A DNA stretch of 64,000 nt from Armigeres subalbatus (GCF_024139115.2 NC_085140.1:29561806-29625805); one strand, 5' to 3'; shown: positions 42,841 through 56,259, numbered from the stretch's first letter. Translations and numbers: made by a program. The notes: generated by a model not told the origin, from the letters alone.

Positions 42841-45800
42841 TCAGATCCAGTCAAATCAGTCCAAGTCCAATCAAATCCAGTCAAATCAATCCAAATCAGT
42901 CAAATCCAGTCAAATCCAATCAGATCCAGTCCGAATCCAGTCAATCAAATCCAATCCAGTCAATCAAATCCAATCGAATCAGTCAAATCCAGTCAAATCA
43001 GTCCAGGTCAATCAAATCAATCCAGGTCAGTCAAATCCAGTCAAATCCAGTCCAAATCCAGTCAAATCCAGTCCAAATCAGTCGATCCAATCAGGTCGAT
43101 CCAAGTCAATCCCAGGTCAGTCCAGATCCAGTCCGATCAGTCCAAGATCCAGTCCGATCCAGTCCAGGTCCAGTCCAGATCCAGTCCAGATCCAGTCCAG
43201 ATCCAGTCCGATCCAGTCAGTCAGTCAGATCCAGTCAGTCCAGTCCAGGTCAGTCCAAGTCAGTCCAAGTCCAGTCCAGGTCAGTCCAGATCCAGTCAGA
43301 TCAGTCAGATCCAGTCAGATCCAGTCCAAGTCAGTCCAGATCCAGTCCAGGTCCAGTCCAAGATCCAGTCCAGATCCAGTCCAGATCAGTCAGAGTCGGT
43401 CCAGATCAGTCCAGGTCAGTCCAGATCGGTCAGTCCAGTCAGATCCAGTCAGGTCAGTCCAGGTCCAGTCCAGGTCGGTCCAGATCCAGTCAGGTCAGTC
43501 CAGGTCAGTCAGATCCAGTCCAGATCAGTCCAGATCCAGTCCAAGTCCAGTCAGGTCAGTCCAGGTCAGTCCAGGTCCAGTCAGATCAGTCCAGATCCAG
43601 TCCAGATCCAGTCAGGTCAGTCCAGATCCAGTCAGGTCCAGTCCAGGTCAGTCAGGTCAGTCCAGGTCAAGTCAGTCCGATCCAGTCAGGTCAGTCCAGA
43701 TCCAGTCCAGATCAGTCCAGATCCAGTCAAGATCAGTCCAGATCCAGTCCAGATCAGTCAGTCCAGATCCAGTCCAGGTCAGTCCAGGTCAGTCCAGATC
43801 CAGTCCAGGTCAGTCCAGATCCAGTCCAGATCCAGTCCAGGTCGGTCCAGATCCAGTCCAGGTCAGTCAGGTCAGTCCAGATCCAGTCCAGGTCAGTCCA
43901 GGTCCAGTCCAGATCCAGTCCAGATCCAGTCCAGGTCCAGTCAGGTCAGTCCAGATCCAGTCCAGATCCAGTCCAGATCCAGTCCAGATCCAGTCCAGAT
44001 CAGTCCAGGTGGTCAGATCCAGTCAGTCCAGGTCCAGTCAGATCGGTCAGATCCAGTCCAGATCCAGTCAGATCCAGTCAAGGTCAGTCGATCCAGTCCA
44101 GGTCAGTCCAGTCGGTCCAGATCCAGTCCAGGTCAGTCCAGGTCAGTCCAGATCCAGTCCAGATCCAGTCAGTCAGTCAGATCGGTCCGATCCAGTCAGG
44201 TCAGTCCAGATCCAGTCCAGATCAGTCCAGATCCAGTCCAGGTCCAGTCAGAGTCAGTCCAGATCCAGTCAAGTCAGTCCAGATCAGTCCAGGTCAGTCC
44301 AGATCGGTCCAGGTCAGTCAGATCCAGTCCAGGTCAGTCAGATCCAGTCCAGGTCAGTCAGATCAGTCCAGATCAGTCCAGATCAGTCCAGATCCAGTCA
44401 GATCAGTCCAGATCCAGTCAGATCAGTCCAGATCAGTCCAGTCCAGTCCAGGTCCAGTCCAGATCCAGTCAGATCAGTCCAGATCGGTCCAGATCAGTCC
44501 AGATCAGTCCAGGTCAGTCCAGATCCAGTCAGATCAGTCCAGATCCAGTCAGGTCCAGTCCAGGTCAGTCATCAGGTCAGTCCAGATCCAGTCCAGATCA
44601 GTCAGTCCAGGTCAGTCAGTCAGTCCAGTCGGTCAGATCCAGTCAGATCCAGTCCAGATCCAGTCAGATCGGTCAGGTCCAGTCCAGATCCAGTCAGGTC
44701 AGTCCAGATCCAGGTCCAGATCCAGGTCAGGTCCAGGTCAGTCCAGATCCAGTCAGGTCAGTCCAGATCCAGTCCAGGTCAGTCAGGTCCAGTCCAGGTC
44801 AGTCCAGATCCAGTCCAGATCCAGTCCAGGTCAGTCAGTCAGGTCAGGTCCAGTCCAGATCCAGTCAGGTCAGTCGATCAGTCCAGGTCAGTCCAGATCC
44901 AGTCCAGGTCAGTCCGATCCAGTCAGGTCAGTCCAGATCCAGTCCAGGTCAGTCCAGGTCAGTCCAGATCGGTCAGATCCAGTCCAGATCAGTCCAGTCA
45001 GTCCAGATCCAGTCCAGGTCAGTCGATCCAGTCCAGATCCAGTCAGGTCCAGTCCAGATCAGTCCAGGTCAGTCGATCCAGTCCAGATCCAGTCAGGTCA
45101 GTCCAGGTCAGTCCAGATCCAGTCAGGTCAGTCCAGATCCAGTCCAGATCCAGTCCAGGTCAGTCAGATCCAGTCCAGATCAGTCCAGATCCAGTCCAGG
45201 TCAGTCCAGGTCAGTCAGTCCAGGTCCAGTCAGATCCAGGTCAGGTCAGTCCAGATCCAGTCCAGATCCAGTCCAGTCAGTCCAGATCGGTCCAGGTCAG
45301 TCCAAGTCAGTCAGATCAGTCAGGTCAGTCCAGATCAGTCCAGATCCAGTCAGGTCAGTCCAGATCCAGTCCAGGTCCAGTCCAGATCCAGTCAGGTCAG
45401 TCCAGATCCAGTCCAGATCCAGTCCAGATCCAGTCCAGGTCAGTCCAGATCCAGTCAGGTCAGTCAAGTCGGTCAGATCCAGTCAGGTCAGTCCAGATCA
45501 GTCAGGTCAGTCCAGATCCAGTCCAGGTCAGTCCAGGTCCAGTCCAGGTCCAGTCAGATCCAGTCCAGATCCAGTCCAGATCCAGTCAGATCAGTCCAGG
45601 TCAGTCCAGATCGGTCCAGGTCCAGTCCAGATCCAGTCCAGGTCAGTCAGATCCAGTCCAGGTCAGTCCAGGTCAGTCCAGGTCAGTCCAGGTCAGGTCC
45701 AGATCCAGTCCAGGTCAGTCCAGGTCAGTCAGATCGATCCAGGTCAGTCGATCCAGTCCAGGTCGGTCCAGTCAGGTCCAGTCAGTCAAGGTCGGTCAGG

Positions 45801-48800
45801 TCAGTCCAGATCCAGTCAGATCCAGTCAGGTCAGTCCAGATCCAGTCGGTCAGTCGATCAGGTCAGATCCAGTCCAGGTCCAGTCCAGGTCAGTCCAGGT
45901 CCAGTCAGAGTCAGAATCCAGATCCGGTCAGATCCAGTCCAGATCCAGTCCAGGTCAGTCCAGATCCAGTCCAGGTCAGTCCAGGTCAGTCCAGATCCAG
46001 TCCAGGTCCAGTCAAGTCGATCCAGATCAGTCAGATCCAGTCAGATCAGTCAGTCAGTCCAGGTCAGTCCAGGTCCAGTCAGGTCGGTCAGATCCAGTCA
46101 GATCAGTCAGATCCAGTCAGATCAGTCAGATCCAGTCCAGATCCAGTCCAGATCCAGTCCAGGTCAGTCCAGGTCAGTCCAGATCAGTCAGGTCAGATCC
46201 AGTCCAGATCCAGGTCGGTCCAGGTCAGGTCAGTCCAGATCCAGGTCAGATCAGGTCCAGTCAGATCCAGTCCAAGTCCAGTCAGTCAGATCCAGTCAGT
46301 CAGTCCAGGTCAGTCCAGATCCAGTCCAGATCGGTCCAGATCAGTCCAGGTCAGTCCAGATCCAGTCCAGGTCAGTCCAGATCCAGTCCAGATCCCGGTC
46401 AGGTCAGTCCAGATCCAGTCAGGTCAGTCAGATCAGTCCAAGATCCAGTCCAGATCGGTCAGAGTCAGTCCAGGTCAGTCCAAGGTCAGATCCAGTCGGT
46501 CCAAGATCGGTCCAGATCGGTCCAGGTCAGTCCAGGTCCGGTCCAAGATCGGTCAGGTCAGTCAGGTCAGTCAGGTCAGTCAGGTCAGTCAAGATCCAGG
46601 TCAGTCCAGATCCAGTCAGTCAGTCCAGATCCAGTCCAGATCCAGTCCAGGTCAGTCCAGATCCAGTCAGGTCAGTCCAGATCAGTCCAGGTCAGTCCAG
46701 ATCCAGTCCAGGTCAGTCCAGATCCAGTCCAGTCCAGTCAGGTCAGTCAGATCCGGTCCAGGTCAGTCCAGTCCAGATCCAGTCCAGTCAGTCAGATCCA
46801 GGTCCAGATCAGTCAGATCCAGTCCAGATCGGTCAGGTCAGTCCAGATCCAGTCCAGTCGATCCAGGTCAGTCCAGATCCCAGTCCAGTCCAGGTCAGTC
46901 AGATCCAGTCCAGATCCAGTCCAGATCAGTCCAGGTCAGTCCAGGTCAGTCCAAGGTCCGATCAGGTCAGTCCAGATCCAGTCCAGATCCAGTCCAGGTC
47001 AGGTCCAGATCGATCCAGGTCAGTCCAGGTCAGTCCAGATCCAGTCCAGATCCAGTCCAGATCCAGTCAGGTCAGTCCAAGTCAGTCCAGATCCAGTCAG
47101 GTCAGTCCAGGTCCAGTCAGATCGGTCAGATCCAGTCCAGATCCAGTCCAGATCAGTCCAAGATCAGTCCAGGTCAGTCCAGGTCAGTCCAGATCCAGTC
47201 CAGGTCAGTCAGATCCAGTCAGGTCAGTCAAGATCCAGTCAGGTCCAGTCCAGGTCAGTCCAGATCCAGTCCAGGTCAGTCCAGGTCGGTCCAGATCCAG
47301 TCAAGTCAGTCCAGGTCAGTCGATCCAGGTCCAGTCAGATCCAGTCCAGGTCAGTCAAGATCCAGTCCAGGTCCAGTCAGGTCAGTCGATCCAGTCCAGG
47401 TCAGTCCAAGTCGGTCAGTCCAGATCCAGTCCAAGATCCAGTCCAGATCGGTCAGATCCAGTCAGATCCAGTCCAGATCGGTCAGTCCAGATCAGTCAGA
47501 TCAGTCCAGATCCAGTCCAGATCAGTCAGGTCAGTCAGGTCCAGTCCAGGTCAGTCCAGATCCAGTCCAGATCCAGTCAGTCCAGTCAGTCCAGGTCAGT
47601 CCAGATCCAGTCCAGATCAGTCCAGATCCAGTCCAGGTCAGTCAGATCCAGTCCAGATCCAGTCCAGGTCCAGTCCAGATCCGGTCAGTCCAGATCCAGT
47701 CCAGATCCAGTCCAGGTCGGTCAGTCAGTCCAAGTCCAGTCCAGGTCAGTCAGGTCAGTCAAGATCCAGTCAGATCAGTCCAGATCCAGGTCCAGGTCGA
47801 TCCAGATCCAGTCAGGTCGAGTCCAGGTCAGTCAGGTCAGTCCAGGTCCAGTCCAGATCCAGTCCAGGTCAGTCCAGGTCCAGTCCAGATCCAGTCAGGT
47901 CAGTCAGGTCAGTCCAGATCCAGTCCAGGTCAGTCCAGATCAGTCAGTCAGATCCAGATCCAGTCCAGATCAGGTCAGATCAGTCAGGTCAGTCCAGGTC
48001 AGTCCAGATCCAGTCCAGATCAGTCCAGATCCAGTCCAGATCCAGTCCAGGTCAGTCCAGATCAGTCAGGTCCAGTCCAGGTCCAGTCCAGATCCAGTCA
48101 GGTCAGTCCAGATCCAGTCCAGATCCAGTCCAAGGTCAGTCCAGATCCAGTCCAGATCCAGTCAGAGTCAGTCCAGGTCAGTCCAGATCAGTCAGGTCCA
48201 GTCCAGATCCAGTCCAGGTCCAGTCAGATCCAGTCCAAGATCAGTCCAGGTCCAGTCAGGTCAGGTCAGATCCAGTCAGGTCAGGTCCAGTCCAGGTCCA
48301 GGTCCAGGTCAGATCCAGTCAGATCGGTCCAGGTCCAGTCAGGTCAGTCCAGTCGGTCAGATCAGTCCAGGTCAGTCCAGTCAGGTCAGATCCAGTCAGT
48401 CCAGGTCAGTCCAGGTCCAGTCAGATCCAGTCCAGATCCAGTCCAGATCGGTCCAGGTCAGTCCAAGATCCCAGTCAGTCCAGATCCAGTCAGATCCAGT
48501 CCAGGTCAGTCAGGTCCAGTCCAGGTCCAGTCAGGTCAGTCCAGGTCCAGTCAGTCCAGTCCAGGTCAGTCAGTCCAGTCCAGGTCCAAGTCAGGTCCAG
48601 TCCAGGTCAAGTCAGGTCAAGTCCAGATCAGTCCAGGTCAGTCCAGTCCAGTCCGGTCAGGTCAGTCCAGTCGGTCAGATCCAGTCCAGTCAGTCAGGTC
48701 AGTCCAGATCCAGTCCAGATCCAGTCCAGGTCAGGTCAGATCCAGTCAGATCCAGTCCAGATCCAGTCAGATCAGTCAGGTCAGTCCAGATCCAGTCCAG

Positions 48801-51800
48801 ATCCAGTCAGATCCAGTCCAGTCAGTCAGTCGATCCAGTCCAGGTCCAGTCCAGGTCAGATCCAGTCCAAGGTCCAGTCAGGAGTCAGTCAAATCCGGTC
48901 CAGGTCCAGTCAGGTCAGTCCAGATCAGTCCAGATCCAGTCCAGGTCAGTCCAGATCCAGTCCAGGTCAGTCCAGGTCCAGTCAGATCCAGTCAAGTCAG
49001 TCCAGGTCAGTCCAGATCCAGTCAAGATCAGTCCAGATCCAGTCCAGGTCAGTCCAGTCAGTCCAGTCCAGGTCAGATCCGATCCAGTCCAGATCCAGTC
49101 CAGGTCGGTCAGATCCAGTCAGGTCCAGTCAGATCCAGTCCAGGTCAGTCCAGATCCAGTCCAGTCCAGTCAGGTCAGTCAAGATCGATCCAGATCCAGT
49201 CCAGTCAAGATCCAGTCCAGATCCAGTCCAGGTCAGTCCAGATCCAGTCCAGGTCAGTCCAGGTCAGTCCAGTCCAGTCCAGGTCAGTCCAGTCCAGTCC
49301 AGATCCAGTCCAGGTCCAGTCAGTCAGTCGGTCAGATCCAGTCCAGGTCGGTCCAGATCCAGGTCCAGATCCAGTCAGGTCAGTCAGGTCCAGTCCAGAT
49401 CGGTCAGGTCAGTCCAGGTCAGTCCAGATCCAGTCCAGGTCAGTCAGGTCCAGTCCAGGTCAGTCCAGGTCAGTCAGATCCAGTCCAGATCCAGTCAGGT
49501 CAGTCAGGTCCAGATCCAGTCAGGTCAGTCCAGGTCAGTCCAGGTCCAGTCCAGATCAGTCCAGAGTCGGTCAGGTCCAGGTCAGTCCAGATCCAGTCCA
49601 GATCGGTCAGGTCAGTCCAGATCCGGTCCAGATCCAGTCCAGTCCAGTCCAGGTCAGGTCCAGTCAGATCCAGTCCAGGTCAGTCCAGATCCAGTCCAGT
49701 CCAGTCCAGGTCAGTCCAGATCCAGTCCAGATCCAGTCAGTCCAGATCAGATCAGGTCAGTCCAGTCAGGTCAGTCCAGATCCAGTCCAGGTCAGTCCAG
49801 TCAGTCAGTCGATCCAGTCCAGATCAGTCCAGGTCAGTCCAGATCCAGTCCAGATCCAGTCCAGGTCGGTCAGGTCAGTCCAGTCAGTCCAGTCCAGGTC
49901 AGTCCAGATCCAGTCCAAGTCCAGTCCAGGTCAGTCCAGATCCAGTCCAGATCCAGTCAGGTCAGTCCAGATCCAGTCCAGGTCAGTCCAGATCGGTCGG
50001 TCAGGTCAGTCCAGATCGGTCCAGATCCAGTCGGTCAGATCCAGTCCAGATCCAGTCCAGGTCAGTCCAGTCCAGTCAAGTCCAGTCCAGGTCAGTCAGA
50101 TCCAGTCCAGATCCAGTCCAGGTCAGTCCAGGTCAGTCCAGGTCAGTCCAGATCCAGTCCAGATCAGTCCAGGTCAGTCAGATCCAGGTCAGTCCAGATC
50201 GGTCAGTCAGTCAAGATCAGTCCAGATCAGTCAGATCCAGTCCAGATCCAGTCAGGTCAGTCCAGGTCAGTCCAGGTCAGTCCAGATCAGTCCAGATCCA
50301 GTCCAGATCCAGTCAGATCCAGTCCAGGTCAGTCCAGATCCAGTCCAGATCAGTCCAGGTCAGTCCAGATCCAGTCCAGAGTCAGTCAGATCCAGTCCAG
50401 GTCAGTCCAGGTCAGTCCAGATCCAGTCAGGTCAGTCCAGATCAGTCCAAGATCCAGTCCAGATCCAGTCAGGTCAGTCCAGATCCAGTCCAGATCAGTC
50501 AGATCAGGTCCAGATCCAGTCCAGGTCAGTCCAGGTCAGTCCAGATCCAGTCCAGATCCAGTCCAGATCCAGTCCAGGTCAGTCCAGATCGGTCAGGTCA
50601 GTCCAGGTCAGTCCAGGTCAGTCCAGATCCAGTCAGATCAGTCAGGTCAGTCCAGGTCCAGTCCAGGTCAGTCCAGATCCAGTCCAGATCCAGTCCAGAT
50701 CCAGTCAGATCCAGTCCAGGTCGGTCAAGGTCAGTCCAGGTCAGTCCAGATCCAGTCAAGATCAGTCCAGATCCAGTCCAGATCAGTCAGTCCAGATCCA
50801 GTCGGTCCAGTCCAGGTCAGTCCAGATCGGTCAGGTCAGTCAGGTCAGTCCAGATCAGTCAGGTCAGTCCAGTCAGGTCAGTCAGTCCAGGTCAGTCCAG
50901 ATCGGTCCAGGTCAGTCAGATCCAGTCCAGATCCAGTCCAGATCCAGTCCAGATCCAGTCCAGATCGGTGATCGGTCAGTCAGTCCAGATCCAGGTCAGA
51001 TCAGTCCAGGTCCAGTCAAGTCAGTCCAGGTCAGTCCAGATCCAGTCCAGATCAGTCCAAGGTCAGGTCCAGTCCAGGTCAGTCCAGATCCAGTCCAGGT
51101 CAGTCAGTCAGTCCAGGTCAGTCCAGATCCAGTCCAGGTCCAGTCCAGATCCAGTCCAGATCCAGTCCAGATCCAGTCAGGTCAGATCAGTCCGATCCAG
51201 TCCAGGTCAGTCCAGGTCAGTCAGATCCAGTCAAGTCCAGTCCAGGTCAGTCCAGATCCAGTCCAGATCAGTCCAGATCAGTCAGGTCAGGTCCAGATCC
51301 AGTCCAAGATCCAGTCCAGTCCAGTCCAAGTCAGTCAGGTCAGATCCAGTCCAGATCAGGTCAGTCAGTCCAAGTCAGTCCAGATCCAGTCCAGGTCCAG
51401 TCCAGATCCAGTCAGGTCAGTCCAGATCCAGTCCAGGTCCAGTCCAGGTCAGTCAGTCCAGGTCAGTCAGGTCAGTCAGGTCAGTCCAGGTCAGTCCAGG
51501 TCAGTCAGATCCAGTCCAGGTCAGTCCAGGTCCAGTCCAGGTCAGTCCAGATCCAGTCAGGTCAGTCAGGTCAGTCCAGGTCAGTCCAGGTCAGTCCAGG
51601 TCCAGTCCAGTCCAGGTCAGGTCAGATCCAGTCGGTCAGTCAGTCCAGGTCAGTCCAGATCAGTCAAGTCAGTCCAGATCCAGTCAGGTCAGTCCAGTCC
51701 AGATCCAGTCCAGGTCAGTCAGTCAGTCAGATCAGTCAAGTCCAGTCCAGTCCAGTCCAGGTCAGTCAGATCGGTCAAGTCCAGGTCAGTCCAGGTCAGT

Positions 51801-52300
51801 CCAGATCAGTCAGATCAGTCCAGATCCAGTCAGATCCAGTCAGATCCAGTCCAGGTCAGTCCAGTCAGTCAGATCCAGTCCAGATCCAGTCAGGTCAGTC
51901 CAGATCAGTCCAGGTCAGTCCAGATCCAGTCAGTCAGTCAGATCCAGTCAGGTCCAGTCAGTCCAGTCCAGATCAGTCCAAGTCAGTCCAGATCCAGTCA
52001 GGTCAGTCAGATCCAGTCCAGATCCAGTCAAGTCAGTCCAGATCGGTCCAGATCCAGTCAGGTCAGTCCAAGTCCAGTCAGTCCAGTCAGTCCAGTCCAG
52101 TCAGTCCAGTCCAGATCCAGTCCAGTCCAGATCCAGTCCAGGTCAGTCCAGGTCAGTCCAAGTCCAGGTCAGATCGATCCAGTCCAGTCCAGTCAGTCCA
52201 GATCCAGTCAGCCCAGGTCCAGTCCAGATCGTTTCCAAGTCGGCCCAGTCAGTCCAAGTCCATTCAAGGCCCAGTCCAGGCCCAGTCCAGATCCAGTCAA
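42840..52300. repeat. giant short-period satellite of CAGTCC + AGATC/AGGT units
   Basis: About 9.5 kb of irregular 10- and 11-bp units (CAGTCCAGGT, CAGTCCAGATC) with minor CGGTCC and AAGTC variants. By eye I found no TA or TGA on the plus strand, so no stop codon can arise in any plus frame. This alone explains the open frames 44009-50971 (2,320 codons, starting at GTG) and 50968-52329. Unit order looks random without higher-order periodicity. The right edge is abrupt at about 52300. GATC sites are extremely dense. Confidence 0.97.
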
Positions 52301-52329
52301 GGAAAGAAGAAGAAAGATCGTCTTTTTAG

Positions 52330-52595
52330 ATGCTGCACTAAGCATGACACGAAAAGAAATTGTTTTTTATCGATGCTCGATTCCACCCGCCTTTGTTCAA
52401 ATGCGAAACCTTTCAATTGTAACGCCCCGATTTTCTTATTCTATTTGTCATGGCCGGTGATATAAATCAAGTTCTACAGGATTCGATTGAGACGTCACCA
52501 GTTGATTGCAAAATTTGGTTGTGTGTCCCATAATTGTGCGGCTATATCACAAAGAAAGGGACGTTTGCGCCACGATGATTGTCCTACAATCTACA
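52330..52595. other. no gene recognised
   Basis: Short unique sequence between the satellite and the next hairpin element. Confidence 0.4.
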
Positions 52596-52597
52596 TA

Positions 52598-52788
52598 GGG
52601 GGAATGACGGCTTTGGCAGGTTTTGTTCTATTATTGGCAGGGGGGTTTTTTATGACTGATTTTGCTCAAATTTGGCCTAAACATTCTTTGCATATCAAAG
52701 AATATTGTGGCCAAATTTCACAAAATTCGGTTGACAAAAACCCCCCTGCCAATAATAGAACAAAACCTGCCAAAGCCGTCTGTTCCCC
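52598..52788. mobile_element. 191-bp hairpin MITE flanked by TA
   Basis: Left arm has ACGGCTTTGGCAGGTTTTGT; right arm has its exact reverse complement. Arms extend almost to the centre (AAATTTGGCC / GGCCAAATTT). TA lies on both sides (52596-52597 and 52789-52790), consistent with Tc1/mariner-type transposition. Short frames crossing it are by-products. Confidence 0.85.
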
Positions 52789-52799
52789 TACTTGCATGG

Positions 52800-53680
52800 C
52801 AAGTAATTTTAACTTCCTTCCGATCATTAAAAGTATGCAGCGTTGCTAACGATAGATTATCGTCGTTCTGCATAATCGCGTATGATCAAATGCGTGACTG
52901 AAGGCGTGACTAAGACAGAGCTAGCATGATTCCTAAAGGAACTCATTTTTTAGATTTGGGATTATTTAGGATTTTTTTAAATCAAAAACTTCAAAACGTT
53001 TTAAAAATGCACATAAAGAGAAAAAAAAATAACATTACAAACTTGTAACCAGTTCCAATCTTCTTCAAACTCTTCAGTACTTATTAGAATGCAATAAATT
53101 TTGAATTTGCTGTCTCATTATTATCGTTTTTTAAAAGTTATTCACTTTGTTCTTGATTAACTTCGCTAGGGGGTGTGGTCCATAACTCACCCACTACCAC
53201 GTCCAAGGTAGTAACGTTTATTAATAACGTTCACCAGTAGCTCATGATGGTTCAGCAAATAGAAACGTTCGACTTTGGTAATTGTCTTGCTCAAAGCATA
53301 GGATTAATTATTTGCTGCCTTTCGGCTGGCATCTCACACCCAGGTTAGCGCAGCTCATAGCGTTGCACAAAGGGTGCTCTTGATCACCGCGAGACTGGTC
53401 CGTTCTCTTTTTGATTTTTCTTGCCACCACACCTACGATTGCATCTAAGATGTCTTGGGGGATGCGATGTACGATTTTTTTTAAAATGATTTTTTTTTGT
53501 TTTACTGTAGAATTCTATTTAACAACTATTCTATTCTATTTAAACAAATTCCTAAAAATTTCTTAAAACGGAACGAAATCAACAAAGAAAACTTTGATAT
53601 ATCGCATACCCCTTAGTTGCATACCCATTGATAAAGTACCGCACCATTTTTCAGATGGCGAGAGCAACTTCGAAGGCAGT
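52800..53680. other. no gene recognised
   Basis: AT-rich with a more mixed block at 53160-53480. No coding evidence. Confidence 0.4.
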
Positions 53681-53686
53681 TTCCTA

Positions 53687-53904
53687 CACACTTAAATCAG
53701 TTCACAGATTTTGGTGAATTTTGCTTCATTTCACCGAAATCTCAACAGCAGATTTGTTCGGTAATTATTTCACCGATTTTCTGCGGTATTTTCCTTTGTT
53801 CAACTGTCAAAACCACCAAAAAATCTGTAAAATTTTCACCGAACAGTTCTGCTGTTGAGATTTCGGTGAAATTTCACAGAAATCTGCGATTTATTTTAAG
53901 TGTG
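53687..53904. mobile_element. 218-bp MITE with CACACTTAAA ends
   Basis: CACACTTAAA at the left and TTTAAGTGTG at the right, with inner inverted blocks CACCGAAATCTCAACAGCAG and complement. TA flanks both ends (53685-53686 and 53905-53906). Non-coding. Confidence 0.85.
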
Positions 53905-53909
53905 TACTT

Positions 53910-55980
53910 CATTACCTGACCGGGAACAACCAACCAGTATTTATCAATTTTCACGCGTAGTGCACCTAAGGAGTTTTGTCTGAAAATAATTCGAAATGCA
54001 GTGACGGTCGATCGTTCGGTCTGGTCGATGGTAGCAGCAGTACGCCCTTCATTTGGGCGGTCGATACTAAGATTTATGGCCACCAAGCACCATCCAGCTC
54101 GTCATTGTGTCCCGAGACTCGTGTGCTAAATTGATGGGAGCTTCATGCTGCGGTTGGTGGCTTGTGGGTAATTTAACACCTGCACTGCTGCTCAAGTTCC
54201 GACGATCGGCGAGCGACGACGACGCCGTTCAGCAGCTGTCTGTTGACTCACTTGAAGCAGCGATGTCGGATCCCACGAGCGTCGAAGACATTGAACTAAT
54301 AAATCGTAAATCCACGCGTAGTCACTGACCGGTGTCCGAAGAGGCAGAAAAGATCCAGTTTTGTATCTCGTAGCAAAATCCACCGAGCAATGCAATGGCG
54401 AGTAAAGAGCAAGGAAAGGCACTACTTACGGTCTAATCGATATTGAGCTACTTCTACCGTTAGCCTCGAGCGTTTGATATCAACGGCAAAGCCTCGCTGG
54501 AAGATGAAATGTGACCACTTACCTGGAAAAAATAAAGAAAATAAAACGGATCGAATTAGATTAGCTTCAGGGTTGATGTTGGCTGGAGGAAGGAAAGGAC
54601 CGGTCTGTCGAGTCAACGTTTTGCAAAAATAACTAACCCGCAGCAAGCAGTCCCCTCTTATACCTTGCTGCGTATAAATTATTTTTACATTTATGATGAT
54701 AATTCCCGGTTTAGCCTATCGGTCCTACTAGTGTTAAATTACAAAATGTTCCAAAGTGCCATTTAAACTGTTCCATCCTGTGCAGTTCATTTGGTGCGGT
54801 TGTTGGACTTCGTTGGGTCTTAGCATAGGGCTTCCACCTCCTGGAACCCGATCTCCACGTTTCTTCAAGATTCATTGATGCGCCGCTGTGGACTAAAAAT
54901 TGAGCGCAAAAAGAGAGCTGGGCTGGAACTGCAGGAGATAATGTTTTTCGTTCGCCCGGTTTTAGTCATTGGGGCAGGATGAGTCGAGGAAATCGTAATC
55001 TTCGACAGAGTAGTACGGGCTCGCTGAAGGCCGCTGTGGTGTGAAGACGATGTGGACCACCCGGGAAGTGGATATTATTTTGCGCGGTGCATTTGTTTTG
55101 TGGCGAATTCAATGGTGATGCTGCAGCTAAAGGGTTCGGCTGTTGCAAGGCATTGGCCAAGTTTATTTGATGCAATTTGGAAAGCGCGCAGTGAAAGCAA
55201 TTCTCCGGTGATTGTTTGCTTGGGTGGTGCGAACTTAAATCGTACTGTGTAATGAATAAAACGAGAACACTTTATGAAAAAACAATTCCATAAAAATTCT
55301 ATCTCCTTAGTTTTTTGAAATCTAAATAAGTCTATGGAATTAATTATTTATGGCAATTTCATTGTCAAGCTTCTACAAATATCAAAACTAAGTGTTTGAA
55401 AATAAAAAGGCGTACTGTAACGGGTCATTGGTTACCTCCAATACATTTTACAAATCAATATCTTCCACATAACGTACATATTCACATATGAGTTTTCACA
55501 ACATTGTAAAAAAATAATATTTCAGTGTTAAATTTTTAATCCCGTCCACTTCTAGTGGATGGGAATTATTATTACTAATACGGATATTTAATGCTAATTC
55601 ACTTTAAATCTATGTATTTCTTGGAATTGCATTTCAATTAAATTTAATTAATTTTTTTAGTAAATTGAGAGCGGTGAGTACCATTACTAACAAACCATGG
55701 AACTTCTACAAGCGAAACTAGATGGAAAATATCCGCATATGTTCTGATCAGAGGCGCGGCCACCTTCCGAGACGTGGGTAGGACAAAAAAAATCAAATAA
55801 GAAAAATGATAAAGTTCGTGTGTGTCACATGTCGAAAATGCATTTTCTAGATCAAAATAATATTTTGTAACGTTGAAACTACCCTAAACTTATTCAATAT
55901 GGTTGAAATATTATTTTAGACTGTCGCTAGCTAGTAACTAGCGAACCTGTGCAATTTTTAGCTATTACTGGGTTATCAAA
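53910..55980. other. intergenic, no gene recognised
   Basis: Short frames only (for example 54107-54328). A small hairpin (CCCGTCCACT / AGTGGATGGG) lies at 55541-55563. Confidence 0.4.
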
Positions 55981-55989
55981 TCTATAAAA

Positions 55990-56256
55990 TACTAGTTGAC
56001 CCGGCAGACGTTGTCCTGCATAGTAGGCGAAAATGTGCGTTGTGAACTGCCCATGCAAAATTTCCATACGATTCTTAATTTCAGTTTTTCACGATTTACT
56101 CATCTTTACTAATAATTTTCACATTATCAAATATCATATGAACCCGTCGGAAACTATAACGAATGTTTCTGCTGAAGAAATGAAAAAAATCCATCCAGCC
56201 GTTTTCGAGTTATGCGGATACGAACACAGACCATTTCTTTTTTATATATAAGATTT
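55990..56256 (+). repeat. dispersed repeat beginning TAGTTGACCCGGCAGACG
   Basis: The opening word and the end (CCGTTTTCGAGTTATGCGGA, then a TATATATAAGAT-like tail) match a motif pair I recall from repeats in many arthropod genomes. The element class is not assigned. The 72-codon frame at 56033 is probably non-functional. Confidence 0.4.
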
Positions 56257-56259
56257 TTA

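Noticed and set aside
44009..50971. 2,320-codon open frame as a giant Ser/Gln-rich protein gene
   Set aside because: It begins at GTG inside the satellite, has no ATG, promoter or domain, and the repeat units cannot form a plus-strand stop in any frame.
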